Positions 26,504 through 37,800 of a stretch of 64,000 nucleotides of DNA are shown in pieces (position 1 is the stretch's first letter; each line of letters begins with the position of its first letter). The notes beneath the pieces are model-generated. The model had not been told where the DNA came from. It did no database searches and was given only the letters and a program-made list of their open reading frames with translations. The translations under genes and the position numbers were made by a program. This stretch comes from Sebaldella termitidis ATCC 33386 (lineage in GTDB: Bacteria; Fusobacteriota; Fusobacteriia; Fusobacteriales; Leptotrichiaceae): positions 4,247,989 through 4,311,988 of the forward strand of contig NC_013517.1 in the NCBI RefSeq assembly GCF_000024405.1. Reading direction: 5' to 3'.

Positions 26504-28279
26504 TTAAAATTTTATTCCAAATGTCACATATACCTCATCCTCTGGCTTACTTACATAACCTGATGCCTTATCAGGTTTCGTATATGCTATATCAAAATTA
26601 AATATTTCTCCGTAATACTTTACTCCTACTGCAAATCCTCTCATATATCCATATCTGTACACATCATGTACCTCATTATTCCAGCTCTCTCCAAAATCAT
26701 AGCCTATATATGGCGATATACTCCCTATCTTGGATATATTTAAGTTATATGACAGCTCATTTTTTACATAATATCCTTTATCTCCTGATATGGAATCTCC
26801 TTTATATCCTCTTATTGTATATTCATCTCCCATACTTATCTTTTCACTTCCATAAAGCACATCCTGTGTATACTGACCCACTCCTACCAGTCTATAGGTA
26901 AATCTTTGCTTTCCTATTGTCATCGGTTTATACCAGTTTATATTAACTCCATACTTGTCAAATCTTCCCTTTGAATCATATATCTCCTTCTCATGATCAT
27001 CCGCTGATCTGAACCATGGAAGTCCTCTGTCATATGAAACATCAAATCCCAGTATTCCTCCAAAGAAACCTCTGCTGTAATTTATTCCAAGACTTCCTAT
27101 TGTCAGTCTCCTGTCCACAAGCTGGACATCTTCAAAGTAATTCTGGTTTGTCTTTAGCTTTAGTCCTCCGTTTATACTTATCTTACTCATTTTATTCCTA
27201 TATACCACTTTGTCTGCATTCAGATTAAACTGGGTTGATCTCCCGCTTGTATCATACAGTCCGTTATATCCTTCACTGCTGCTTATATAGTACGAATGAC
27301 TGTAGCCTGTACTGAATGTCCAGTATCTGAACGGAAATGAATAATTCAATGACCAGTCCTCATTGAACTTTTCCGGTTCCGCTTCTGTATCTGCAGGAAG
27401 AAGATCATCCTTATCCTTGATTATCGTTCCCGGCGGTATTGATGACGAGCCTGTATAATCATTTCTCAGAGGTCTTTTATTCCTCCCTCTCTGATATGAG
27501 GCATAAAAACTGTCATTTATTCCCAAAAGATTATCCTTCGTAATATCTATCTTTGCTCTGTCTCTTCCTGTTGATTCATCTCCATAGTTATTATATGAGA
27601 TATTTGCATTAAATGTCCTGGTCTGCTGGTTTTCTATTTGTAGTATAGAGCCTCCTGCTTCCTGTCCAGGTGCTATTTTTATCTCTACATTATTACTTGA
27701 TACCCTGTTAAACTGATCTGTAGCTTGTTCTGTATCCTGTAATCTTAATATTCTCTTCTTATTCTTTGGAACTGACATAAATACCTTCATCCTGTCAGAG
27801 AAGGTATTTTCATTAAGACTTGCTCCTTCCACTGTTCCGGGTATTGTTATCAGTCTTATTGTTCCCTCACTTAGGTTTTGTGTTTCGTCAAGCCTTACCC
27901 TTGTTGTTATATATCCCTTTTCTATATATTTATTATTAAGATCTGTCATAAGCTTATTTATATCCTTGGAGCTCAGCTTTCTGTTAATATATTTTCTTGT
28001 TACGACTTTTATTTCTACTTTACTTAGAAGATTATATTCGTCCTGTACTTCTATCTTTCTGATAAAGAACCTTACACTTGTATCAATCTCATCAGTACCG
28101 TCTATTATCTGAGGCTCTTTCCCGAAGTTCTCTCTTTCCAGTTCCTTTTGCCTTCTCTCCAGCTCCTGCTGTCTTCTTTCATTTTCTATTGCAGCATTGT
28201 TTCTTTCTATTATATCTCCCACTCCTGCTGAAAATACAATATTCCCCAATAAAAAAACTGCTATTATTTTCCTCTTCAT
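26504..28279 (-). CDS. cdiB: TpsB/CdiB-type outer-membrane transporter (ShlB/FhaC family)
   Basis: A 591-residue exporter for the adjacent TpsA. It has a signal peptide (MKRKIIAVFLLGNIVFSAGV), then a charged helical linker (RRQQELERRQKELERE, like the plug helix region). A POTRA region follows (about 65-215, including YINRKLSSKDINKLMTDLNN), then a C-terminal 16-strand-type beta-barrel with the conserved loop-6 motif in YTIRGYKGDS, ending in ...VYVTFGIKF with terminal Phe. I chose 28279 because AAAGGAG precedes that ATG; the upstream ATG at 28306 has none. It is 18 bp upstream of cdiA, so co-transcribed, and about 140 bp downstream of a strong promoter. Confidence 0.93.
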   Translation of the reverse strand: MKRKIIAVFLLGNIVFSAGVGDIIERNNAAIENERRQQELERRQKELERENFGKEPQIIDGTDEIDTSVRFFIRKIEVQDEYNLLSKVEIKVVTRKYINRKLSSKDINKLMTDLNNKYIEKGYITTRVRLDETQNLSEGTIRLITIPGTVEGASLNENTFSDRMKVFMSVPKNKKRILRLQDTEQATDQFNRVSSNNVEIKIAPGQEAGGSILQIENQQTRTFNANISYNNYGDESTGRDRAKIDITKDNLLGINDSFYASYQRGRNKRPLRNDYTGSSSIPPGTIIKDKDDLLPADTEAEPEKFNEDWSLNYSFPFRYWTFSTGYSHSYYISSSEGYNGLYDTSGRSTQFNLNADKVVYRNKMSKISINGGLKLKTNQNYFEDVQLVDRRLTIGSLGINYSRGFFGGILGFDVSYDRGLPWFRSADDHEKEIYDSKGRFDKYGVNINWYKPMTIGKQRFTYRLVGVGQYTQDVLYGSEKISMGDEYTIRGYKGDSISGDKGYYVKNELSYNLNISKIGSISPYIGYDFGESWNNEVHDVYRYGYMRGFAVGVKYYGEIFNFDIAYTKPDKASGYVSKPEDEVYVTFGIKF

Positions 28280-28424
28280 TTTTTTCTCCTTTAAAAAAAA
28301 TAACAAATAAACGAGATACTTAGTAATTGTTATTAGTGTTACCCTAATATGTTACTATTAATATTTCTTCTATTTGCTATTTTAAAATTAATTTATATTC
28401 TTTGATTTTCCTTAGTTAATTGTT

Positions 28425-28454
28425 ATTATACAACAATATATTTATTATTGTCAA
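28425..28454 (-). promoter_or_regulatory. Predicted promoter of the cdiB-cdiA-cdiI operon
   Basis: Perfect TTGACA (28449-28454) and perfect TATAAT (28425-28430) on the minus strand with an 18 bp spacer. It implies an AT-rich leader of about 140 nt ahead of cdiB. No other gene is visible in 28280-28650. Confidence 0.75.
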
Positions 28455-28499
28455 TTATTTTTTACTATTTTGACAATAAGTACCTAATCTTTTTGTAAT

Positions 28500-28530
28500 A
28501 AAAAAGGACAGTATTCTTTTAAATACTGTC
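28500..28530 (-). terminator. Rho-independent terminator after the 5'-nucleotidase gene
   Basis: Perfect 9 bp stem GACAGTATT/AATACTGTC (28507-28515, 28522-28530) with a 6 nt loop. On the minus strand it is followed by CCTTTTTTA. It lies about 120 bp past the 5'-nucleotidase stop and just upstream of the cdiB promoter, insulating the two units. Confidence 0.8.
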
Positions 28531-28650
28531 TGAATCCATTAATTAATCATTATCTGATATCTTAAAAATTAAACTGATAACCATATAATCATGACTAATC
28601 CTTTATTATTATATGTTTTATTTTTCCAAAACCTGTTTTTTACTAATCCC

Positions 28651-30243
28651 CTATTTAGCAACTACTCTTCCTTCCAGCTTTGGTGATACGACCTTTTTAT
28701 ATTTCAAATAATCCATAATGGCATTGTACATCATATATCCGTTAACATCATTTCTTTCTGTTCCTGACAAAAACTGTGAAAATCCGTCTCCTCCATTAGC
28801 CAGAAAATCATTCGTAGCTACTCTGTATTTTTTATTCGGATCAATTTTTTTACCGTTTAACTCCAGCTTTGTTATTCTGCTCCCTGCTTCTTTTGCCGGG
28901 TCATATTCCATTACAAGCCCGTGTGATACCTGCAGAACTCCGTTAGTCAGTCCCGCTGCATGCTCAAACATGCTGATAATATCTTTTCCGCTGAGATTTA
29001 GAACAGTCAGTGCATTTGGGAAAGGAAATGCTCCTATTATATCTTTTTGAGTAATATTTCCTTTTTCTATATCAGTTCTTATTCCCCCGCTGTTCGTAAC
29101 TGCAAAATCCGGCTTTTCACCTTTAGATTCCGCACTGTAAACTATAGCATCAGCTATCAGATTCCCCAGAAGCGATTCCGTACCATATGATCTAGTCAGT
29201 GTTACTTCTGTTTTCCCCACTACTTCTTTTGTTTTTTCATCAATTATTTTGTTCCATTTATCAATTACCTTCTGTGTTTCGGGATCTGCTGTTATATCCT
29301 TATCATAAATAATATTAAGCTTATTAGTATAAGATAATACTTTTTTTGTTTTTGAATCAAGTACCAATGCAAGCTCTCCTACCTCTGTTCCCTGAGCATC
29401 AGTAGAAACTATAAGGGTATTTCCTACTACAAGAGCTTCCGGTGTTCCCTGATGAGCGTGTCCTGTGATAAGTATATCTATCCCCTGTACATTCCCGGCC
29501 AGTTCTATATCCTTTTTCAAAGCTCTTGCTACATCCTCTGCCCCTTTTGAAGACTGTCTTGCAGGAGTTCCTTCATGAGCCAGAACTACTACTAAATCTA
29601 CTTTATCCTTTATTTCGGCAATGTATTTTCTCAGATATTCTTCTTCATCTCTGGCTTCAAGCCCTTTTATGGCATTAGCTGTTATAGTATCATAAAACGC
29701 AAATTTCCCGTGAATCCCTATTACTCCCAGCTTTATCCCGTTTTTCTCTATTATTGTATATGGCTTATCCCAAAACGGCTGTCCGTTTTCTTCTATATAT
29801 ATATTAGATAAAACTACTGGTGTTTTATATTTTTTTAATTTCTCAAGACCATTTTTCCACCCATGGTCGAATTCATGGTTTCCTACAGAAACAGCATCAT
29901 ACCCCATGGTATCCACTATATCAACTATAGCTTCTCCCTCTGTAAGTGTACTAATTGCCGGTCCTGTAAAATAATCCCCTGCGTCAAAAAAGAATACCGT
30001 ATCCTTTTTCTTTCTTACATCCTTTACAAAAGCTGTAATATTGGCAAAGCCACCTACCTTTTCTTTCTCATCTATTGCACGAAATAAAAAAGGATCTACA
30101 TGGGCGTGTAAATCATTTGTGTAAAGTATTGTCATTTCTATGTTCTTTTTTGCATTGGTATTTTTTTTATTCTGCGCTCCATAAACTGTAAAAAATAGAG
30201 ACAAAATAAAAAAAACAGTCAAAAACCTAAATAATTTTCTCAT
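28651..30243 (-). CDS. Secreted 5'-nucleotidase / 2',3'-cyclic phosphodiesterase (UshA family)
   Basis: A 530-residue exported enzyme that removes phosphate from nucleotides and probably feeds purine/pyrimidine salvage. Signal peptide MRKLFRFLTVFFILSLFFTV ends near VYGA. The metallophosphoesterase domain follows: ILYTNDLHAHVDPF, FFDAGDYFTG, VGNHEFDHGWKNG, LAHEGTPARQ and TGHAHQGTP. The C-terminal substrate domain has TNSGGIRTDIEKGNI, GAFPFPNALTVLNLSG and NDFLANGGDGF. All metal ligands are present and length is normal. It is monocistronic with its own terminator. UDP-sugar hydrolase and cyclic-nucleotide activities cannot be told apart by sequence. Confidence 0.94.
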   Translation of the reverse strand: MRKLFRFLTVFFILSLFFTVYGAQNKKNTNAKKNIEMTILYTNDLHAHVDPFLFRAIDEKEKVGGFANITAFVKDVRKKKDTVFFFDAGDYFTGPAISTLTEGEAIVDIVDTMGYDAVSVGNHEFDHGWKNGLEKLKKYKTPVVLSNIYIEENGQPFWDKPYTIIEKNGIKLGVIGIHGKFAFYDTITANAIKGLEARDEEEYLRKYIAEIKDKVDLVVVLAHEGTPARQSSKGAEDVARALKKDIELAGNVQGIDILITGHAHQGTPEALVVGNTLIVSTDAQGTEVGELALVLDSKTKKVLSYTNKLNIIYDKDITADPETQKVIDKWNKIIDEKTKEVVGKTEVTLTRSYGTESLLGNLIADAIVYSAESKGEKPDFAVTNSGGIRTDIEKGNITQKDIIGAFPFPNALTVLNLSGKDIISMFEHAAGLTNGVLQVSHGLVMEYDPAKEAGSRITKLELNGKKIDPNKKYRVATNDFLANGGDGFSQFLSGTERNDVNGYMMYNAIMDYLKYKKVVSPKLEGRVVAK

Positions 30244-30536
30244 AAATACATCACATCCTTAATTTTAAAATATAAAAATCAATTACACACTGCATAGCGG
30301 TAATTAATCTTCCGTTATTTTAATATAACGCATTTATTTTGTTTTTAATAGGACACATGTCCTAGTATGTTATCTGATCATTTTGATTAAACAGGGTCGG
30401 ATATTTTGGCATTTGATTAGGAATGACAAGAGACACAGCAGTAATGAAACACTGGGGCCGCTAAATTATACAGCACATTATGAACAGACTTTCCTGAAAA
30501 ATTTATGCTTTTATTTCTGTATTATTATAAAACTTT
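30244..30536. other. Intergenic region upstream of the 5'-nucleotidase with two palindromes
   Basis: No coding frame is seen. Two inverted repeats stand out: CGTTAT-TTTAAT-ATAACG (30313-30330) and TAGGAC-ACAT-GTCCTA (30349-30364), 19 bp apart and 70-120 bp upstream of the nucleotidase start. They could be operator sites. I found no confident -35/-10 pair. Confidence 0.4.
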
Positions 30537-30606
30537 AAAAAAAACAGGAATTATTATAAACATAACAACATTTTCAGACAGTCATGTTATAAATTTCTTC
30601 CTGTTA
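30537..30606 (-). terminator. Terminator of the autotransporter/FadA-like gene cluster
   Basis: Nested inverted repeats: AACAGGAA/TTCCTGTT outside and an ATAACA-type arm pair inside. On the minus strand the last arm runs straight into TTTTTTT, giving a long stem-loop with a U-tract beginning just after the stop codon at 30611. Confidence 0.7.
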
Positions 30607-30610
30607 ACTA

Positions 30611-30868
30611 TTATTTCTTCCTAATATTTCGTATTCTTTGCTTTTTCAGTTCTTTTAATTCTTCTTCTTCTCTTTCGACACTTCTTACCACTCTTTTATA
30701 AAAATCAACCTTTTCCTGCATATGTGCAAGTTCTGCTTCTGCTTTTTCGAGCTTTGTTAATGATGCTGGACTTATATCCTCCGGCTCAAATACAAAATCC
30801 GGTTCATTTTGTGCATAAAGCCCCGCTGACAAAAGCATTAAAACTGCTGTTATTATTATTTTCCTCAT
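30611..30868 (-). CDS. Small secreted coiled-coil protein, FadA-like
   Basis: An 85-residue protein with a signal peptide (MRKIIITAVLMLLSAGLYAQ) and a charged alpha-helical body: LTKLEKAEAELAHMQEKVDF, then RVVRSVEREEEELKELKKQR. Size and form resemble FadA adhesin-family proteins of fusobacteria, which assemble into surface filaments, though sequence identity is too low to be sure. The start is set by AGGAGG before 30868. It is the last of three small secreted genes downstream of the giant autotransporter. Confidence 0.7.
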   Translation of the reverse strand: MRKIIITAVLMLLSAGLYAQNEPDFVFEPEDISPASLTKLEKAEAELAHMQEKVDFYKRVVRSVEREEEELKELKKQRIRNIRKK

Positions 30869-30920
30869 ACTTTCCTCCTGCATTAAAAGAGATTATCAGT
30901 ATTTGATGATCTTACCCTGG

Positions 30921-31166
30921 CTAATCCAGTCTTAAATCTTTCACTGTTCCACTATATTTTTCTTCAAGCTCATCAAGCTTAACCTCATTTACTTTATAAT
31001 CCTCTATATTTTTATTTATCTCATTTACACGTTTTTCTATTCTGTCTATTTCTTCCTGCATTTTTTGACTTTCTGTTTTTTTGCCTCTTTTTATTTTCGG
31101 TGCAGCTATTGACAGCTGTGTACCAAATAATACTAATAACAAAAACACTGATGCTCTTTTTTTCAT
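30921..31166 (-). CDS. Small secreted coiled-coil protein
   Basis: An 81-residue protein with a signal peptide (MKKRASVFLLLVLFGTQLSI, cleavage near SIAA), a basic stretch (KIKRGKKTESQ) and a heptad-like helix MQEEIDRIEKRVNEINKNIE. No family is certain; its position between two FadA-like genes and its similar build suggest a divergent relative. AAGGAG precedes the start. A 245 bp spacer separates it from the next gene upstream, so it may have its own promoter. Confidence 0.65.
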   Translation of the reverse strand: MKKRASVFLLLVLFGTQLSIAAPKIKRGKKTESQKMQEEIDRIEKRVNEINKNIEDYKVNEVKLDELEEKYSGTVKDLRLD

Positions 31167-31411
31167 ATTTTCTCCTTCCAGTCTCCATAAATGGAGATTT
31201 TTCCCAAAATTCCCATACTGTTAGCTATAAAACAGAGAGGTATCAGTAAACTTCTTATTTTAGTCCTAACACTATTAAGGCTAAAATAACAGTCTGGTCT
31301 TCAACCCCTGACCTCCAAAATGATCCTGAACTGATGGACATTAGTTTCCCGATATGTCTTTATTCTCTGTGCCATACTTAATTTTTGGCTGCAATAAATT
31401 TTTTTTCGTTC

Positions 31412-31777
31412 TTATTCAGTCATCAGATTAAGTCCGCTGTTTATAACAGCCAGTTCCTTTTCTCTTTTCTCTATCTCTTTTTCAAGCTCTGTCTGCACAG
31501 TGTCATATTTTTTCAATATCTCCTTATACTCATCCCTGTACCATCTTACTTCTGAATCCATTCTGAGTTTTTCTGTCATTTCTGTTCTGCTGTTATAGTT
31601 TTTATATAAATCAGCTAATTCTTTTTCAAGTTTTGCTTTTCTTTTCATCACTCTTTCTGTTCGCACTGATTCTGCCTTGTTAATTTTTTCCACTTCATCT
31701 GTTATTGTTGACATTCTTGTATAAGCATAACCTGTTATCCCTATACTTAACAGTAGTAGTGCAGATAATTTTCTCAT
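31412..31777 (-). CDS. FadA-family adhesin-like protein
   Basis: A 121-residue protein with signal peptide MRKLSALLLLSIGITGYAYT and an almost entirely helical mature part. RMDSEVRWYRDEYKEILKKY near residues 70-95 matches the conserved FadA-type segment (aromatic-Y/K-x-x-Y...KY), and the rest is heptad-rich (KAKLEKELADLYKNYNSRTE). FadA proteins form antiparallel helical hairpins that polymerise into surface adhesin fibres. It lies 69 bp past the autotransporter stop, behind a hairpin, with AGGAGG before its start. Confidence 0.82.
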   Translation of the reverse strand: MRKLSALLLLSIGITGYAYTRMSTITDEVEKINKAESVRTERVMKRKAKLEKELADLYKNYNSRTEMTEKLRMDSEVRWYRDEYKEILKKYDTVQTELEKEIEKREKELAVINSGLNLMTE

Positions 31778-31799
31778 TTCTCCTCCTGATATTTCTTTT

Positions 31800-31838
31800 A
31801 TATAAGAGAAATGGGGTAAAACCTCACTTCTCTTATAT
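31800..31838. terminator. Strong hairpin between the autotransporter and the FadA-like gene
   Basis: Perfect 11 bp stem ATATAAGAGAA (31800-31810) / TTCTCTTATAT (31828-31838), extended by TGGGGT/ACCTCA pairing within the loop. The U-run is on the plus-strand side (TTTTTTATTTTA). On the minus strand the tail is TAAAAG, so for the autotransporter transcript it would act as a weak terminator or processing barrier that lowers downstream expression. Confidence 0.6.
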
Positions 31839-31846
31839 TTTTTATT

Positions 31847-34800
31847 TTAGAATTTCCATGAAAAGTCTAACTGATATTTTGTACCCTTTACACTTCCTTC
31901 TTCTCTCTCTACTCTTACTCCTGTTTTAAACCCTCCTGATGTTTCATAGCCTACTCCGACATTTGCCTTAAATATATTATCTATTTTTTCAGGTTCTTCC
32001 AGTCTGTAGTACCCTGCATCTGTATTGGCTATTTTTACCTCATTTCCGTCTCCATAGATATCCTGTGTCTCATATTCATAAGCTGCTCCTGCCGTAAGCA
32101 TAAACTTACTTCCTTTTACTGTTGTATATGACCATTCCCCCTCTACTCCTGCTCCTGGTCTTAATGAGAAGTAATCCTCTGATTTTACATCAAGATACAT
32201 TCCGTCTCCGTCTTCCTTGAAGCCTTGGAATTTCCCGTATCCTGTATTCAGACTTCCAAATATATCCATCTTAAAATTCTTTGATATTATTGGAAGTTCA
32301 TAGTTCAGTCTGTTTTTCCATTCTGCTGTTCCAGAGAAGTAATCTCCATTATTCTTATATGTTCCATTGCTTAAGTAAATCTTTCTTTCCATATCATGGT
32401 AGTTTACCCCAAGCTCTCCTCTTGTCATATATTTGAATCTGCTGCCCTGCTTCAGATACTGTTCATATCCTATTCCTGCTTTCAGACTTGTTATGTCTTC
32501 TTTTGATCCCTGATCAAAGTCAAACTTACTTTGCAGTATTCCAAGTGAATAATTAAAGTTTGTACCATATTTCAATGTTTCTTTTTCCTTCAGATACATG
32601 ATTCCCAGTGACTGATAATCATATTCCTCCACTCCCGGATTCTTATCTGTAATATTTCCTCCCGAATAAATCGCTGATACCTTAGTAATATCCTTAGTTG
32701 TATTTTCTTCGCTTTTCAGCTGCTTGTATGCTGTATCAAGAACTCCGCTTACATCCATCATTCTCTGCTGGATATTCGCATATACATTACCTCTCAGCTG
32801 CATATCAAATGTTTCAGCCAGTTCATCCTTATCAGATACTGATTTCAATGCATCAAACATATCCATTTCTGTATCTCCCGGTCCTTTTGAATGAAGCTCG
32901 TCCAGTCCTTTTCCGAATTCTACCGCCTCTGTATTTTTAAGCATCTGTGCATACGGTATTCTTGTAAGTGTCAGTACATAGCTGTTCAGATCCTTGTCAA
33001 AATATTTCTCCGCTATAAATGATACTGACTGTGATGTTACTCTTATTGTCTCTGTTTCCGGATTGCTCAGTCCTCCGAGAAGCTGTACATGATGCATATC
33101 ATAGTTATTACCTAATGTTGCATCAGGGCTTAGTATAATATGACCGGTTCCTGAAAGCCCGCCTACATTTATCGTTCCTGCTTTTCCAGGCGTTGTTTCC
33201 AGAAGAATATTTCCGGTAAAGTCCAGTGAACCTGTTATTTCTATTTTTCCTGTATTATTTATTGTAATCCCGTTTACAGTAGCAGTTGGTCCGTCTATGA
33301 CTATATCTCCTATATTAGCTAGTGTTCCTCCACCGTCAAATACTGTTGTTCCTCCAGAGCTTATTGTTATTCCCGCAGTATTTACAAAAGAACTTCCCAT
33401 TCCTATGAATACTCCGATCTTTCCGTCTCCGTTTACATTTATCTGACCAGTATTTGTTAATGTAGCTCCTCTTTCAATATAGATTCCCTGAGACCCTGCT
33501 CCATTTACATTTACTATCCCGTCATTTATGATATTAGCATCATTTGTTCCTATTATTCCTTTTGCTCCTGTTCCGTCTACATTTATTATTCCTGTAGCTG
33601 CATTGTATACTGTTGCTCCATTTGTACCGAGCATTCCGTATGCTTTCAGTCCTGTTACATCTATAGTCCCGTAGTTTTCTGCCGTTCCTGACGGTCCGTA
33701 AGTTGTTGTTCCGTCAGGGTGTTTTACTTCTACACCGCTGGCAAACATCCCTACCCCGGCCTCTTTTCCTACTATGATCTGTGCTCCTGCCGAGTTTACT
33801 ATCTTTCCTGATTCTGTTGCCATTCCCACAGAAAATTCCTTAGCTGCTACATCTGACTTACCTACAGTTATAATATTGTTATTTGTCATAACTCCAGACT
33901 GTCCATACATACCCACACTCTTATCAGTTAGTGTCAATGCGGCATTTGTTTCCCCGTTACCGTTTTTACTGTAGATATATGTACTTCCTTCGCCTGTTGA
34001 TGTGAGTATACTGTTGTTTATTATATTCCCGTTCTCTGATGCAAGAGCTACTGAATTTGCTCCTACTGTTACTGTTCCGGAATTATGATTTACTGCTGCT
34101 GTTCCCGCACCGAATAATCCTGATGATTTTTCATTTCCTGCTGTTACATTTCCGTAGTTATCTATCTGGCCGTTTTCAGCATATATTCCGTTTGATGTAT
34201 CTCCCAGTAATATATCTCCCCTGTTTTCCACAAGAGAATTTTTTGCAAATATTCCTGTTCCGTTAGTTTGTCCGTTATTTGTTATCATTGCCCCTGTACG
34301 GTTTTCTATTCCGGAAGATATATTTTCACCATAGATCCCTGCTGCACCTTTTCCGAATTCCAGAGTCCCCTCATTTAATAATGCTGATGAATTTAATCCG
34401 AATAAAGCTACTCCTGCTTTTCCAGTTGCCGTATTGCTTTCTCCTACTTTTATTGTCTTTCCTGCATTATTTTTTATCGTATCTATTCCTTCTCCATACA
34501 TTCCTACACTTGCTTTTCCTGACAAATCTATATTTCCGGCATTCTCAATAGTAGAAAGTGCTGAATTTTTAGAGGCTATTCCTTTGGCTCCGTCTGATAC
34601 TGACAGTATATTTCCGTCAAGCTGTATATTTCCTCCGTTATCTCCATATATTCCTGTCGCATTTTCAGATAGATTTATTGTTCTTGAGGCAGGTGAAATA
34701 ATGTTTGTAGCATCTGCAAGATATATTCCGACTCCTGCTTTTCCTACATTTATATTATGAAGTGTATTATTCAGCTGTCCGCCATTTTGAAGCATTACTG

Positions 34801-37800
34801 CTACTGACTTCTCCCCTACTGTTATATCATTTCCGCCAAAATCTATCACACTTGCTGCTCCGTCTATCAAGGCTCCGTATCTTTCATCCCCGAGATTTAT
34901 TGCTCCGCTCTGGTAGTTTATCTTTCCTCCGTTTTCCACTGCAAGAAGTGTTGAATGCTTGCCTATATTACTTGTTCCTGTTATTGTCAGTTCTCCGCCT
35001 GCCTGATTTGCATAATATGCTACTGATTTTTCATTGATGTTTACTTCTCCTGATGATACTCCTTTGGCATTTCTTACATAAATACCTATTGCACCGTCTC
35101 CTGTAAGACTGATCTTACCTTTGTTGTCTATATATGCACCATCCAGTCCTGTCATAGCTACCGCACTTAGTGTTGATGAATTTATTACTCCGCCTGTGTC
35201 ATTCAGTATTGTCGAAGGTACCAGTAACGAACTCACTCCTGTTGCCTGTAATCCTGTTTTTCCTGTTGCTATAGTTGTCTGGTTTACAAGACTTCCTCCT
35301 GAAGCTACTATTACATTCGCATAATTTATATTTGAACTTCCTGAAGTAAACGTCATACTTCCGCCTTCAAGATAAGCAAATATTCCGTCCTCTGTATTAG
35401 TTACCGTTCCTCCTGATATATTCAGTGTTCCTCCGGCTTCTACATAGAATCCTATGTTATTTGTTCCGCCTACCTTTACTTCTCCCAGACTTCCAAGAGT
35501 AAATGTACTTCCGTTTTTAGTATATACTCCGATTCCCTGATCAATCAGTGTGCTTGTTCCAAGAAGGTCAATTTTTCCGTTATACGTTACATTCGTTCCT
35601 GTTTCCTGATATACTCCTATTCCGCCTGCTCCTGTCATGTCTATATTTGCTGCAAGAGTTCCTGTTCCAAATGACGGTGCTGCAAGAATTCCTATTGTTC
35701 TGTATTTTGTACCATTATCATATATTCCGCCTTTAAGATCCATTGTTCCTGTATAGCTTACTGCATTATTCAGATACATTCCTATTCCGCCGTCTATATC
35801 AAAATCATATGCAGAAGTTCCGGAAATATCTCCGCCTTTTACATAAACTCCGATTTTATCATGCTCACCGTTTACTCCTGTTATCTTTCCTGCTGCAATT
35901 ACGCTTGATCCTGTTTCTGTTACTATTCCTACTGAATCTGATCCTGTCAATGATAATTCTTTTTTATTTTCCAGTGTTGATGCAATACCAGGTCCTTTTA
36001 TGAAAATTCCTATTCCGTTCTGTGATACTTCCTGATCTGCATTATTTACAAGAGCTATATCCTGTGCATAAATATTTATCAGATTATTATTTCCTGCATG
36101 CTGTTTTACTGTTACCTGATTGTTTTGTGTCCCTCCGTCATAGAATATTCCCACTCCTTTGTTTGTTCCGTGTGAATATACTGTTTCCAGAGTTCCTGCT
36201 CCTATTGTTGTATTTCTGTCAGCATATACTCCTGTTCCTTTTTCTCCTATTGTAATTAATCCTGTATATCCGCTGTCTATTGTTATATTTCCGTTTTTGG
36301 AATATATCGCAGTTCCCTCTTTACCTACAGTTATATTTCCGGCTTTCAGTGTTAAAGAAGATTTATCTGTATTACTGATACTGTTACCTAGTATTACTGC
36401 ATTTGAATAATCACCTGTTAATGAGATATTTGTTCCGTCTAGTGTCGCTTCTGCTTTATCATAAGCCATAACACCTGCAAGGCTTGCTGTTGTTCCTGTT
36501 ATTGTTCCGCCTGATTTCAGATTTGTCTTTGTTCCCGTATCCTTTGTATATATCCCTATTCCTGAGTTTACATTCAGGCTGCCTTCATGGGTAATCAGTG
36601 TATTTGATGAACTTAGACTGCTGTCCTTCTCACCATATATTCCAAGGTATTCCGACGTTATATTTCCTTTATTCTCTACTATTCCGTTTTTAGTATATAT
36701 CCCCACACTTCCGGGATTTGCCCCAGATAAAGCTGCTGTTGAAGTCAGGTTTCCTGTATTGTCATTGATGAATTTTCCCTGATTCGTTACATATGCACCT
36801 ATAGAACCGCTTTGTGATGCTGTTCCTCCTGAGTTTGATGATATTGTTCCTGTATTTGTAAGTTCTGCTTTATCATCCAGTATTATTCCTACTGAATCTT
36901 TATTATTAGCAGCTATTATTCCTGCGTTTGATGATACTGAAGCTGTTATTCCGTCTGCTTTCATGTACAATCCGAATGCTCCGTCAGCATTTACAGTCAC
37001 ATTTCCTGTATTAACCAGATTCGTTTCCTTGAAGTATCCTCCTATACCTTTTGCATTGGCATTTATTATGATATTTCCTGTATTATTCATATCTGCCACT
37101 TTTGCAGCGTATATTCCGATTGTTTCCTGATTTAATGTAACTCCGTCATTTGCCAGTGTTATATTTACACCATTATTAAGTGTTCCTGTATTGGCCGCAT
37201 AGAATAATCCTATCGGTCTTATCGGATTTCCCGAACTGTCTGAGGCTGTTCCTGTACTTACTACTTTTATATTTCCTGACAGTGCCTGTGCTCCGTCTTT
37301 AAAGTAAGCTCCTATTGCCGGTTTAGAATTAGCTGCTGACTTTAATGTGAAGTCTCCGTTAAATACTCCTCCTGCTTTTCCAAGAGTAGAATTTCCTTCA
37401 AGATACACTCCTATTCCGTTTTCACTTATCTTTGTTACTGAGGATGTGGAAGCTACATTTATATTTTCACCTTTTACGTATACTCCTAATGGTACATTAG
37501 CCGCTGTCAGCGGATCAGAAGCTGTTACATTTATCTTTCCCGAAGATAAGTTGATCGTTCCCTGATTTCCTGATACTCCGCTGTCTGTTTTCCCGTATAT
37601 CCCTATATTTTTTAATCCGTTTACTTCTATTGTACCTGTATTCTCAAGTGTAAAGCTGTCTGCTACTCCGCTTTTATCTTTTGCAAATGCATATATTCCT
37701 ATATTTTGGGCAGCTGCCCCGTTTTCTACAGAAATTTTTCCGCTGTTTTTCAGATTGGAATTATTTAAATACACTCCTATATTATCTTTTCCTACTGTTA

